DNA of 64,000 nucleotides from Astragalus membranaceus (GCA_039519185.1 CM076846.1:132157027-132221026); one strand, 5' to 3'. Shown: positions 23,604-35,895, counted from the stretch's first letter. Notes: generated from the sequence alone by a model not told the origin. A program made the numbers and translations.

Positions 23604-24799
23604 GGGATTTTTTTTTTGTACCCCCATCATCTCCCCAGCTACCCCCACCGACCCTGCGAAAAGACGCAATTGCCCTTAACAAAATTTAAAAATCCCGAAC
23701 GTATCCTGATTTCATTTTTTTTTTGGAAATCGGATTTAGGTAAATCCGATTTCCACTAAAAATTTTAAAAAATTTAAATCGGATTTATTTAAGATGGGTA
23801 GATCCGCTTTTAAAAATAACAAATCGGATTTACCTTAAGTGGGGGTAAATCCGATTTGTTATTTTTAAAAGCGGATCTACCCCATCATATAAGGTAAATC
23901 CGCTTTTAAAAATAACCAAAGCGGATTTACCTTATGTGGGGGTAAATCCGCTTTGTTAACCCAATTAATAAATAAATAAATCAGTTAAAATTTTAAAAAC
24001 AAATTTCGACCGTCTTTTGGTTCTGTTTAGTGTGTAGTTCGTTAACACGTGACGATATTGTACGTCAGGAGAATAATTTAGGCTAAAAAATCAGTTTTCG
24101 GGCAACCTACTCAAATTGTAATAAAACCACATTCTTTAAATCCGAAAAATATCAAGGATCAATACTCCTCAAGAAGGGACTTCTTTCAAGACTGGGGACC
24201 TCAAAATCCCAAATTCCATCGTTTACTATTTTTTATTAATTTTTTAAATTTTTCATAATCTCCAAAAAATCTGAAAAAATTTGCATAACTTTATTTTGGT
24301 TTTATTAGATTTTGAGTGGTGTTTTCATAATTTTTGGATTAGTTTTGGCTGTTTAACGGATTTTTAGTAGTATTTTATAACCTTTTTTAAAAAATTAAAT
24401 AAAAAACAATTTTTTTAATAACAAAATCGGATTTACCTTAGGTGGGATAAATCCGATTTTCTTTTTTTAGGAAAATCGGATTTACCTTAGGTGGGATAAA
24501 TCCGATTTTCTCTTTTTTTAGGGAAATCGGATTTATGTACCCACTAGGTAAATCCGATTTCCAAAATAACAAAGCGGATTTACCTCCAGCTAAGGTAAAT
24601 CCGCTTTGTTATTTTTGAAATCGGATTTACCTATTGGGCACCCCCATATGAGGTAAATCCGACTTTAAAAATAACAAAGCAGATTTACCTCAAATGGAGG
24701 TAAATCCGAGCGAATTAAAAATTGGGCAGGGGTATTTTCGGGTTTCACTTTTATGTAGGGGTAAATAGGGAGATGATGGGGGTACATAAAAAAAAACCC
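23604..24799 (+). mobile_element. Mutator-like element with palindrome-rich interior, copy 1
   Basis: It begins GGGATTTTTTTTTTGTACCC and ends with the inverted form, GTACATAAAAAAAAACCC. The flanks are CAAAGATTT at 23595-23603 and 24800-24808, a 9-bp duplication (8 bp if the last C belongs to the element). The interior is a series of short inverted repeats of the form AATCGGATTTACC...GGTAAATCCGATT with spacers of 4-10 bases, in an ATCC-core alternating pattern (variants with AAGCGGATTTACC). No coding frame. Its sequence reappears inverted at 26222-27448. Confidence 0.75.
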
Positions 24800-24808
24800 C
24801 AAAGATTT

Positions 24809-25300
24809 TGTTGGGGTCTTGAAAATGGATAATTGTAAAGAGACAATTGAGAAAAAAGACGGATCAAATATGGTGTGAAAAAAATGTATAAAATGTGTTT
24901 GAAACTAGAAAGTTTTGGCGTTTGGTGAAAAATCACCACCGACGAACAATAAAAGTCAGATCATTTGGGCCCTTTGAACCTAAATAAGCCATCAAAATTT
25001 ATGTAATATTTACAATTTGATGAAAATAATATTTGAAATTTTGAATAACATTCCCGCAATTCTTTTTTATTTATATATTTTTAAGAAAAAATTTGTAACT
25101 TTGTTTTTGGGATGTTTCTAGGGTGGGGGAGCAAATCAAATCCTTTACTGGTGAACTATTAAATATGACCCTAAGATGTAGTATAGAAATTTATCAACGG
25201 TTGAGATTTAATATTAGTTGATTTAATACTGTATCGAAATTGTAAACACATCATCAGTTTTCTCTTTAATGAGTAATATATCGACAGCGGGAGTTGAACC
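24809..25300. other. Intergenic, nothing recognised
   Basis: AT-rich sequence between the Mutator-like element and the copia LTR; no gene or repeat could be defined. Confidence 0.5.
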
Positions 25301-25479
25301 TGATAACAAAGGTGAAACATAGAGAAGTAGAAGAGAACAAGATGGCAAAGCCCCTTACGGTTTCAATCAAATTAGCAAAAAGATTCATATTACAATAAAG
25401 TCACAAAGGTATATATACTAGAGGTTAAAAGACTAAATTACCCTTAACATAAACTTATATAAAAATTCTATAAATAACA
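25301..25479 (-). mobile_element. Short 3' LTR of a Ty1/copia element
   Basis: On the minus strand this 179-bp segment starts TGTTATTTATAG just after a polypurine tract and ends TTTGTTATCA. A short LTR beginning TGTTAT and directly following a copia RNase H tail is typical of several copia lineages. The other LTR lies outside the window or is lost. Confidence 0.7.
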
Positions 25480-25491
25480 TCTCCCCTTAAA
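25480..25491 (-). other. Polypurine tract of the copia element
   Basis: TTTAAGGGGAGA on the minus strand, adjoining the LTR start. It primes plus-strand DNA synthesis. Confidence 0.7.
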
Positions 25492-25492
25492 C

Positions 25493-25851
25493 TCACGATG
25501 CATTAAGAGGGAGCATCGAGAGTTTGTCAACTAGGAACCGAAAACGTTTGATGGAATGTGTTTTGATGAACAGATCAACAAGCTGTAGGGAGGAAGAAAC
25601 ATAAGGTAGAGTAATGGCGCCATGTTGAAGATGATGGCGCATTAGATGACAATCAATCTCGATGTGCATGGTGCGTTCATGAAAGACCGAGTTCTGAGCA
25701 ATTTGAATGGCACTCTTGTTATCACCATACATATAGGAGTGGGTCCAGAGAGAGGGACACCCATATCAGCAAGAATCCAACGTAGCCAAACAATCTCTGA
25801 AGTAGTGGTTGCCATAGCACGATACTCTGCTTCTGTAGAGGAGCGGAAGAC
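25493..25851 (-). pseudogene. Ty1/copia RNase H C-terminal fragment
   Basis: The minus-strand frame enters from the insertion point at 25851 with SSTEAEYRAMA, continues through EIVWLRWILADMG and MYGDNKSAIQIAQN, and ends in the hydrophobic tail DLFIKTHSIKRFRFLVDKL. This is the end of the copia Pol polyprotein; the conserved AEYRA glutamate and the D of GDNKSA are catalytic positions of RNase H. The stop codon is 12 bases before the polypurine tract. The rest of the element is cut off by the Ty3 LTR starting at 25852, so only about 120 codons remain here. KTH in place of the usual TKP is a small change. Confidence 0.88.
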
Positions 25852-26221
25852 TGTAACACCTCAATTTCTACATCATATTATTTTTGGGGATTTTACGTGT
25901 ATATGTGTCATAGTAATTATTGTGAAATTTTAGTATACACACTCGATTTGTAATTAATATATGACTATTTACATTTTAATTACTTTCTAGCTATTTCCCC
26001 CGTTTAATTATTTTTTTTATAAATAACCACCCTGTTACATTATTAATATATTTTGGAATTTATATTCTGGTTAGAGAAGTATTATGATGACTCCTTTGTT
26101 GTTTTCTAGCTTAAGAGAAAGATGATTTAAATGACCTTTAAATCTTTTGTTTTAAATGAGTTTTAAACTCCTTTGAGCCTTAGTATCATCCACCCGATGT
26201 CATTCCCTTCTAAAAATAAAA

Positions 26222-27448
26222 GGCCTTTTTTTTTTTACCCCCATCAACTCCCATCTACCCCCATCAAATTGCTAAAACCCGAAAATACCCCTGCCCAACT
26301 TACAATTCGCTCGGATTTACCTTCATCTAAGGTAAATCCGCTTTGTTATTTTTAAAGTCGGATTTACCTCAGATGGGGGTAAATCCGATTTCAAAAATAA
26401 CAAAGCGGATTTACCTTAGCTGAAGGTAAATCCGCTTTGTTATTTTGGAAATCGGATTTACCTGGTGGGCACATAAATCCGATTTCCCTAAAAAAAGAGA
26501 AAATCGGATTTATCCCACCTAAGGTAAATCCGATTTCCCTAAAAAAAGAAAATCGGATTTATCCCACCTAAGGTAAATCCGATTTTGTTATTAAAAAAAA
26601 TTATTTTTTATTTAATTTTTTAAAAAAGGTTATAAAATGCTACTAAAAATCCGTTAAACAGCCAAAACTAATCCAAAAATTATAAAAACACCACTAAAAA
26701 TCTAATAAAACCAAAATAAGGTTATGCAAATTTTTTCAGATTTTTTGGAGATTATGAAAAATTAAAAAAATTAATATAAAATAGTAAACGATGGAATTTG
26801 GGATTTTGAGGTCCCCAGTCCTAAAAGAAGTCTCTTCTTGAGGAGTATTGATCCTTGATATTTTTCCGATTTAAAGAATGTGGTTTCATTACAATTTGAG
26901 TAGGTTGCCCGAAAACTGATTTTTTAGCCTAAATTATTCTCCCGACGTACAATATCGTCACGTGTTAACGAACCACACACTAAACAGATCCAAAAGACGG
27001 TCGAAATTTGTATCTAAAATTTTAACTGAGTTATTTATTAATTAGGTTAACAAAGCGGATTTACCCCCACATAAGGTAAATCCGCTTTGGTTATTTTTAA
27101 AAGCGGATTTACCTTATATGGGGTAGATCCGCTTTTAAAAATAACAAATCGGATTTACCCCCAATTAAGGTAAATCCGATTTGTTATTTTTCAAAGCGGA
27201 TCTACCCCATGTTAAATAAGTCCGATTTTAATTTTTTAAATTTTTTAGTGGAAATCGGATTTACCTAAATCCGATTTAAATTTTTTAAATTTTTTAGTGG
27301 AAATCGGATTTACCTAAATCCGATTTCCAAAAAAAAAATTGAAATCAGGATACGTTTGGGATTTTTAATTTTTGTGAAGGGCAATTGCGTCTTTTTGCAG
27401 GGTCGATGGGGTAGATAGGGAGGTGGTGGGGGTAAAAAAAAAAAACCC
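26222..27448 (-). mobile_element. Mutator-like element with palindrome-rich interior, copy 2 (inverted)
   Basis: Flanked by AAAATAAAA at 26213-26221 and 27449-27457, a perfect 9-bp duplication. It starts GGCCTTTTTTTTTTTTACCCCC and ends with A-run ACCC. Read on the minus strand it is colinear with copy 1 at 23604: the same GACCCTGC...AAGACGCAATTGCCC sub-terminal block, the same GTTAACACGTGACGATATTG-type core and the same GGATTTACC palindromes, with scattered substitutions and small indels. No coding frame. Confidence 0.8.
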
Positions 27449-27457
27449 AAAATAAAA

Positions 27458-28779
27458 TCTAGCCTTGCTCTTCTTCATGCACCAATGTGTATTGGGCCAA
27501 GATATACGGCTTGTATAAAACAAAGCCCACTCTTTGAAACCATACCCTATTCCTTACCGTCTTCTTCCCTTTGTGTGATCAGCCGCAAAACCCCCCACCC
27601 ACATTACCCTTTCTCTCATTTATCTTGCCTGATGGAATCATGTACGAATTCCATTCCTATACAATAATACAAATATATTCCTTCTAGAATTTTTCATGTG
27701 CAAACCTTTGAATTGAACCCATCCATATTCATATTCTATATTTGGTTCCCAAGGAAGAATATTGGGGTGGATTTACACGTGGAGTACATTGTCTATGGGT
27801 ATTTCCATTTACTTTCTAAAATGCTTATTTCTTCATTTACCTTGTTATTAGATCCTACTGAGATGGATTTAAAGGCTACCTAGTTAAACACGGCCTCCAA
27901 GAAATTGATTCTCCTATAGTATTGTCATCCAATATTCCATCTTTTTCATTAAATCCCCATGGTATCGCTTCGTTGGTCCACACCCATTGGCTAATTCACA
28001 TTCACGTTTCTTAACCCATCAAGCCGTTGTTCTCTTTGATATTAGCCGTGTCGTAGTCATTCCAAAACAAATGGATATAATTTCTGGGTTTCTCTCATTG
28101 TCATGGTCAAGTTGATGTTCGCTCTACTTTGTCACAATATTTCATTACCTATTGAACCCAGTGTCAAACAATTTAAAGATGGACTTGTTCATTTTGTAGA
28201 CTGCCTTGCCAGAATTTTATTTAATTGTTTATCGTACGAAATCGTCACACCAGGTACGGGGGATGATCTTCGGGCTGTAGGGTTTCATTAAGGTTGTAGG
28301 GATTTCCATTAACCCCTTGAACACCTAATTAAAATATGAATATGGCCTCATACGATGAGGCCAATATCAAAGAAATTATTTTAAAGCATGTGATTAATAA
28401 TTTAATTATTAATAATAGGTATTGTGTGTGTGTTTATTATGAATACTGTTTGTACATGTTTGATTATTAATAATTTACTTAGGAAATTGTGTTGTCAATT
28501 GAGTATCAGAATGCTCTACGTGATATGCTAGAATGATATCTATGCGTGTTTGATTGTTGTAAACCGTATCTCTCACTTGTATCTGTTTTCTGTTAATTTT
28601 ATATTATATTGGTACCAAACGATTAAATTGATTTGTTCGATTGGATTGACTCTGGTTTAAGTGGCTTATATGGAGATTAGTTTTATCAATATAATATGAA
28701 ACCTGTTATTGCCTTAAGGAAGAATTTAGGTAGCCAATGAGTAGAGTAAGATTTAAGGTTTAAAAATGTTGTAGGCTAT
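27458..28779 (+). other. Second piece of the split Ty3 LTR
   Basis: Non-coding; belongs to the LTR 25852-63598 by target-duplication logic. The frames seen here have no recognisable product. Confidence 0.6.
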
Positions 28780-29712
28780 TGTTAACCTACATTTTCGACA
28801 AGATCAATTAAATGCAGTCAATATTGATGGCTTGTCATTAATAAAGAAGAGATGCTAACATTTGGTATTGAGAAGTTTGTTGTAAAGAGTAATTTAGACT
28901 ATGTCTAAGGTTTAATGAAATCAAGAGTTTCCAGACAAAGATTTCGACAAGAAAGACGTCAAAAGTGTAGTCGAAGACAAGACAGTGTTTCTGTCGAAAG
29001 TGCGGACCATTTACATGTTAACAAGGTTTGACTAGCTGCAGTCAGGAAGAAGAGTCGATATTTCGACAGCAAGAAGCGGTATACAGGGAGAATCAGCATA
29101 ACACGTAATTTAGCGAAAATTGTAAAGTTGAAGTTGGCAGTTTCGACAGGAGGTTGAGCAACATTCAGATAACAGGTTAAATCAAAGATCGCTGGTAGAA
29201 AAAGATAGCAATGCCGTGGTCGGAAGATGGAGCAGTTATCTAAATAAGTGCTGTGGTTTTAAGACGGAGCGGTTATCTAAATTTTATCTAGTCGAAATGG
29301 CAGTTGTAACCGCTGAGCAGTTATTGTTTTTTTTTCTTTTATTATAAATAGAAGTTTCTCGTAGAGAGAAAGGGGGTCACAAATCATTACGCAAGTTACA
29401 GAATTCTGAAACTCTAACTTCCAAGCCAAAGCGAAAAACGAGTAGAAGAATCATTGTTCATTGTATGTGATTGTGCACCGTTTCTTCTTTATTATTCTTC
29501 AACTCAATTCGAATTTGTTTACATCTTTGCGAATCATTTACTGCTTCTTTTATTTTAATTCTGTTTTTATGGTAAACTGTCCCCTTTTCTTTAAATTTCT
29601 TCTAATCAAAAACACTGGTGTTCAAAGGCAATTGCACAGAGATTTTTCTAGTTTGATCTCACAAACATTCCTCATAAAACTAGTGATTGTTTGCTAAAAA
29701 CACCAGCAAACA
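28780..29712 (+). repeat. 5' LTR of the Tat element
   Basis: Starts TGTTAACC and ends AGCAAACA. TATAAATA at 29343-29350 marks the promoter, so R begins near 29375. The trinucleotide TCGA, as in TTTCGACA, recurs throughout. Short frames inside it also occur in the 3' LTR and are not genes. Confidence 0.93.
29343..29350 (+). promoter_or_regulatory. TATA box of the Tat 5' LTR
   Basis: TATAAATA in U3, matched at 56236-56243 in the 3' LTR. Confidence 0.7.
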
Positions 29713-29715
29713 AAT

Positions 29716-29733
29716 TGGCACGCCCAGTGGGAC
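29716..29733 (+). other. Primer-binding site of the Tat element
   Basis: TGGCACGCCCAGTGGGAC starts three bases after the LTR. Its position and leading TGG (pairing to a tRNA CCA end) fit a primer site. I do not assign the tRNA. Confidence 0.65.
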
Positions 29734-29779
29734 ATTTGCCTTTAATGTTGTGTGTTTACTTGTTAGTGTGTACAATCGT

Positions 29780-32569
29780 ATGCGCTTAAGAAGTGGTAGA
29801 ATGGTGCGTACTAATTCTAACAGTTCTTCTAGTTCTGGTCCTGCAATTTCACAAGGACAAGGAACAACCGTTGATTCTGCAAATATAACCGCAGGAGTAG
29901 TGGTAGGAACAATAACTCCTTCAACATCAGTAACCGTTCCTGCAGTATCAACGACCAATGTTGGTCCAACACAGTCTATGACTTTGCCATCAAGTATAGG
30001 GCTCCATTCTAGTCCTTATTTAGGGCCTCATGGTAGTCCTTATATGGCAACAGGAAACGGTTTAGGTACACGTTTTCAAAATTTGAATTTACCACCGTTT
30101 CCTTCGGGTATGTATGGCATGCCTACTGGAATGCCTCACATTTCAACATTTTCTCCCACACACGTTTCCTATGAAAGTGTGCAGGGTCGAGACCCTACTG
30201 CATTAACCACTGCATCTTTGTTGGCACTAAGACAACAAGTGGATGAAAGTAACCACGACATGGTTAATATGCTAACTCAACAGATTGGCACGGTTTTCAA
30301 CCCATTAATTCAAAATACCAACACAAGTTATCAGATGTTGGCAAATCAAATGGGTAGAATTGCAGATTTCTTTGGTACTCCGACGGCTGATAATAGGCAA
30401 ATTCCCAATGTTATGGGTAACATGCCTGGTAACCCTCAAAGAGCGGTTGCGGTCGAAGCCCAGGCAGTTGTAGGCGAACAACAAGGGTTAGCAAATCATA
30501 TCCCTGAAGTAGTTTTGGTAAACCGAAACCAGAACGCTGACGAGGTTGTTCGACAGGTGCAACGAAATAATATTGACGCTCAAGATAATATAGCCACTTT
30601 AGTAGAAACTATAATGGCTCAGATTGGCCTTAACATAGGTTTACATAGGTCTAATTTCATATCACCATTGTGTGAATATGTCTTACAAACGAAATTGCCA
30701 AGAGGTTGGAAAATTCCTAAGTTTACCAAATTTGGTGGTGACACAAACGAGTCTACTGTCGAACACATTGCGCGTTTCTTGACTGAGGCTGGGGACATAG
30801 CCCAAAAATGAGAATTTGAGAATGAAATGTTTCCCAAATTCTCTAACAAAGAATGCCTTCACGTGGTTTACCACATTGCCTCCTGCTTCTGTATTCACAT
30901 GGGGTCAACTAGAAAAGGCGTTCCATGCACAGTTTTACATGGGTCAGTCAAAGATTAGTCTAAAAGAACTGGCCAGCGTTCGACGCAAAATGCGAGACTG
31001 TTGATGACTATCTGAATAGGTTTAGACTTTTAAAATCTCGTTGTTTCACACAAGTACCTGAACATGAACTCGTCGAAATGGCTGCGGGTGGCCTCGATTA
31101 TTCGATCAGGAAGAAATTGGACACATCCCATCTAAGGGATATGGCCCAATTAGTTGACAGAGTTCGACAGGTGGAAAGACTTAAAGAAGAAAAATCTACG
31201 TCAAATAGGTTTCATAAAAAAGAAAAAGTGGCTTATGTCGAAGAAGAATTCGACACCACACTTAGTGATGTCGAAAGAGAGGAGATAGACGTAGCTGAAC
31301 TTAAGCCTGGTCCTCCTTACACCTGTAAAGTGTTAAGGCCTGCAAATGGGGGCAACCCTGTAGAGCCTAAAAATGATAGGTTTATGCCTAAAACTTATAC
31401 ATTCGACGTTACTAAATGTGATGAAATTTTTGATCTTTTGGTAAATGATGGCCAAGTATTGGTGCCTAAAGGTTTAAAAGTGCCAACTATTGACCAAAGA
31501 AAGAAAAAGGGTTACTGTAAGTTCCATAATTTTTTGGGACATAACACTGACCGTTGTGTACTTTTCAGGGATATGGTGCAAAAGGCAATCGAAGAGGGAA
31601 GGCTGAAATTTGCTGATAAGAAAATGAAGGCGCCTATGCTGATTGACACTGATCCATTACCCAAAGCTGAAGCCATGTATGCAGAACCTTTCGAAACGAA
31701 TGTAAACATGGTAGATGCTGAAATGGAAGATCCTCCAAAAAAACTTAAATCCTCCACCAAGAAATTGGAAGGTTTTATATATGCTGAAGAAAAGAAACAA
31801 GAGATAACCTTGAAAGAGTACGATGGGAAGCTACATGCTGTGTACCCAAAAGCTGAAGAGGAATTGATAGACTTCCTCAACAGATGTAAGTGGAACAATT
31901 CTGAAGTCATGCTGTGTCCAAGATGCAGTGCTGTTTTCGATAAGGAAGCAGCCAAAGCTGTCGAAGGATACCAAGAGCAGGAACAACGCAAGAGAAAATG
32001 GCTTGACAACAGGCCAGATTTTAGCTTCGAAAAGGGAGACCTTCCTTACGAGATTAATGTTTCTACTAAGCCATCGACAAGTAAGCAACAGTTTGTCAAG
32101 AAAACCTCGACCCAGAAGGGGTTCTTGAAGATTTCGCCCGGAAAGTCTTTTGTTCCTAAGTCAAATGCTCCTGTCGGGCAATGGATGTACAATAACAAAC
32201 AAGCTAGAGCTGTTAAACAGGGTTTGGATGCTGCTAAGTATAATTACCAGAATAATTATAAAGGGAAAAATCCCATGACTAAGACCCAGTGGCGTCGTTA
32301 CCAAAGACAGCAGAAAAAAAAAGAAGGAGCTTGTGGATGTTGATAAAGTTCCAAGTTTTCTGGCAAACAACCGTGTTCCACGAAGCATGGTGACAACAAA
32401 AGATGTGGCTGAGAAAACTGGAGATGTCAAAGAAGAGAATGCAGAGGAGAATGGTGCTGTTGCAAGTCAAACAGATGCTGCGAACAAGGATCCAGATAAG
32501 AAGGGTTTCGAGTTATCAGCTTCCGCCAAGTCCTTCGTTCCAAATGCAGCTCCTACATATGAGAAGTAG
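29780..32569 (+). pseudogene. Tat gag, disrupted by frame breaks
   Basis: The first ATG, 67 bases... after the primer site region, starts a frame MRLRSGRM with a serine/proline-rich N-terminus (29780-30811). Capsid-type gag follows in another frame (30816-31004: NAFTWFTTLPP, then FHAQFYMGQSKISLKELASV). The next frame (31078-32343) carries a basic linker and a variant zinc knuckle (CKFHNFLGHNTDRC), then a CPRC pair. The final piece (32333-32569) ends at TAG. Breaks fall at 30811, about 31000 and about 32320; each lies in or beside a run of A, so each could be a one-base length change. In the lineage gag is continuous with protease. Gag packages the genomic RNA. Inactive as read, or mis-sequenced at homopolymers. 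Confidence 0.85.
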
Positions 32570-32695
32570 ATACATGCTGGGTGTAGACATTATAGGCATG
32601 CTAGTCCGCGTGGTGAAGTTGGTGAAAAAGAGAAGGGCAAAGCTGTTGTTACAGAAAAGCCAAGAAGGCCTGCTCTTGAAAGGATTTTTCCTCCG

Positions 32696-33878
32696 TTGTC
32701 GAAGTTGAAGGAGCAAAGCTCTGATTTCGATGAAGAAACAGAGTCAGATTCTGATTATTCTTTCGACGTTGTTTGCAATGTAGTGTCAATACTACCTGTT
32801 GAGTATGATGTCATCACGGTACCAAATGATGTAGAAGAGGATTTTACTGAAGATATGGCTCATCATAAGCCAATGTGTTACTATGTGATGGACGATGGCT
32901 GCGTCGAAGAACAGACAGCAACTTTTGAAAGGCCAGATATGGTTATGAAAGACCATTTGAAGCCATTGTATGTGCAGGTCAAAGCAAATGGCGTTGGCAT
33001 AAACAAAGTCCTGGTAGATGGCGGCGCTGCGGTAAATCTAATGCCACAGTGTTTGTTGAAGAAAATAGGTAAATTCGACACAGATCTGAGCCCACACAAC
33101 GTTGTGTTGAGCAACTATGAAGGCAAGTCTGGCCATTCTTTAGGTGCCATTGAAATAGATTTGGTAGTAGGAACAGTGAAGAGAAAGACTATGTTCTTGG
33201 TGATAGCTTCAAAAGCTAATTATAACATGCTCCTTGGAAGAGAATGGATTCATGGAGTAGGTGTCGTACCCTCAACTTTGCATCAACGCTTGGTGATTTG
33301 GAAGGAAGACGGTCTGGTTGAGAATATAGAGGCAGACCAAAGTTATTTTCGAGCTGAAGTGAACCAAATAACAAGAGAAAACTTTGAGAAACAAATGGCT
33401 ACAATTGCGCCATTTACATCTTCGCCAGCATATACTCCTCATGATAGCACACTTGCTTCAGTAAACTTACATCCAATGTATGGCTTCATGTGGGAAAGAC
33501 AAATGGTGGGAGATGTAGGTGTTTATCCTGTTCCTCCAACAGGATGGAACACTGATTCTTAAAGATTTGTTTCTTATGTCAGCCCCCAATGCATGGGACA
33601 AGATAACAGCTTATATGGCCGAAAACAAGATAAAGGCGGCTATGGAAGCCGAATTGATTCAACAAACAATGGCTGTCGAAGCCAGGGACTCTGAAGAGAA
33701 AAACGGCATCATCATAGAAGAAAGACTTGATTGCATTTATGATGATGGGCCATTAGGGTTCGAAAAGGATCCTAGAGATTTAACAAGGCGTATGCAAGCT
33801 CAAGACCCATTGGAAGAAGTAGACTTGGGAGATGGCTCAAAGAAAAGGCCAACTTATATTAGTGCATACCTTGATGTC
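32696..33878 (+). pseudogene. Tat protease and linker to RT
   Basis: The frame 32696-33562 opens with an acidic stretch (DFDEETESDSDYS), then an aspartic protease domain with active site LVDGGAAVNLMP (D-G-G instead of the common D-T/S-G) and the second signature NMLLGREWIHGVGVVPSTLHQ. After a break near 33550 the frame starting at 33519 continues the linker to position 33878, where the nested element begins. The codon at 33876-33878 and the one at 48000 are in the same frame once one target-duplication copy is removed, so the nested insertion is the only interruption at that point. Confidence 0.85.
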
Positions 33879-35006
33879 TGTTGCACCCCGAAAAATCCCG
33901 GCTTGGGGTTTCTCAATGTACAACGTGGAAAAATTTTGGAGTCGCCACCAATATTTTAATTTTAAGACCAAAACATTGAAAAAAGGTCTTTTGGACAAGG
34001 CGGATGGTCTTTTGAAAACTAGAGATATAGGTTCGGGGGTCGATTACGTGCGAGGAAGGTGTTAGCACCGCGCACGTCCTTTCTACCGAAAGGGAACCTC
34101 TAATTAAATGTGTGGTTTTAACGTTTGATTTGAAAAATACATAGGTTTGCCTATTTATTTCTTGTTTGAAGATGAATGGGAGAACTTAATGAAAATTTTA
34201 TTTTTGGTGAGAAAGGGGAAAAAAAAAAAAAGGTTTTTAGAAAAAAGTGCATGACGGGACATGGCCCGCTCCTACGTATCTCCCGGTGCGATGGAGAATT
34301 CAAAGCTACGTAGTTCTTGGTTCTTTTTTGAAAAGTTTTTGTTTTTTTTATCTTTTTTAGTGAGTTTTTTGAAATAGGACGAGCATTAGCAAAATGATTA
34401 AACTAGCAGAGGCTATGATGAATCACTGCTAAATGCTCAAAAAGAGTTGTACCGCTAGTCAAACGAACAAAGGTTCTGATGGACTATTGATGACAACTTG
34501 TTTTTATTATCTTCTTGAAAGTGATTTTCGAAAGAGATTGATTCGCATGATGATCAAACTAACAAAGGTTATGATGGATCATCGTTTATTATTTTTAGGA
34601 GAAAAGAACATTGCCACTAATAGCCAAACGAACAAAGGCTCTGATGAGCTATTAGCAACAATGGGTTTGAAAATGATTTTGTTTGTTTTATGAAAATGAT
34701 TGGTTTAGGGGGATGAAAAGAATTTTTATTTGTTGCGCTTGACGAGAACGTGGCTCGCTCCTACGTATCCCAAACGGGAATCAAAGCGACGTAGTTCTAA
34801 TGAAAAATGTTTTTTTGAAAGGGTTTGAAAGGGGAGGTTGAATCATCTGAGACCATCTTCCCCACTTAGAAAATGATGCACTAGGCATAAGTGGGAATCA
34901 TGTGGTTCATCATCAACAAAGACACTACAGCTAAATTAAATCACATAGGGCAATTTTGGCATGGATCAGAATGATTAAATTTTAACAAATGTAAAGACTG
35001 AAATAC

Positions 35007-35233
35007 CTCTGATGAAGACAGATATTACAACTCTGAAGAACGCAAACCCCGACTAACCCTTGCAGGAGATCAGCTCAGACGGACCAACGGCGCGAATAGA
35101 GCAGAAATGAAGCGTAGAACTCTGATGAAGACAGATATTACAACTTTGAAGAACGCAAACCCCGACTAACCCTTGCAGGAGATCAGCTCAGACGGACCAA
35201 CGGCGCGAATAGAGCAGAAATGAAGCGTAGAAC
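35007..35233 (-). repeat. 113-bp tandem duplication inside the LTR
   Basis: Two adjacent copies, 35007-35119 and 35120-35233, nearly identical (one visible change, CTCTGAAG versus CTTTGAAG). Present also in the other LTR at about 46753-46979, so it predates insertion. Confidence 0.9.
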
Positions 35234-35354
35234 TGGAAAATGAGATTTACGAGAGTTGTCTTCTCAGATCTCGTGAAATGTGTGTGTGCGTTTTCTGATC
35301 TTGTAAAATCTCTCCCGTGAAATCTGTCCTCTCCAAATGTGATTTGAGGCTGCC

Positions 35355-35362
35355 TATTTATA
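35355..35362 (-). promoter_or_regulatory. TATA box of the nested element's 3' LTR
   Basis: TATAAATA on the minus strand; the counterpart in the 5' LTR at 47099-47106 would drive the element's transcription. Confidence 0.7.
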
Positions 35363-35404
35363 GGCTTAGGAAAGCGTAGAATTTTTAAAAACATTTATTT
35401 CAAG

Positions 35405-35895
35405 GATGAATCGATTGTTTGAGCCTTTGGAAATATGTAGGAATCGATTCTTTATGTTTGGAAATGATAAGAATCGATTATATGGCCTATGGAAAAAGGT
35501 AGGAATCGATTTTCAGGACATTTGGAGATCCTGAAAATCGATTATGTGGCCTTTGGAAACATGTAGGAATCGATTCTTTATTTTTGGAAATGATAAGAAT
35601 CGATTATATGGCCTATGGAAAAAGGTAGGAATCGATTTTCAGGACATTTGGAGATCCTGAAAATCGATTTCATAGTCTTTTAAAATTTAAGGAAATCGAT
35701 TCTTAGCTTTTGCATGAGTATGTGTAGAAATCGATTTCATGCTTTAAACATAGGCAAGGGAAATCGATTTTCAGGACATCCTAAAAGGTAGGAATCGATT
35801 CTTCACTTAGTTAAAACAATTAGGAATCGATTCATGGCCTATGGAAGAGCCTGAAAATCGATTTCAAGGCCTATGCAATATACCATAAATCGATT
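35405..35895 (-). promoter_or_regulatory. Cluster of sixteen ATCGATT motifs in U3
   Basis: Sixteen copies of ATCGATT (mostly within RAATCGATTY) occur in about 490 bp directly upstream of the TATA box in element orientation, partly through a 128-bp duplication (35434 and 35562) and partly as single scattered copies. ATCGAT is palindromic. The same cluster is in the 5' LTR (about 47153-47640). Regulatory role is an inference. Confidence 0.55.

Noticed and set aside
29461..29697. Frame repeated at 56354-56590
   Set aside because: It lies inside the Tat LTRs, so duplication follows from LTR identity and not from a gene family.
34433..34693. Frame repeated exactly at 46177-46437
   Set aside because: It is antisense sequence of the nested element's LTR, with no domain.
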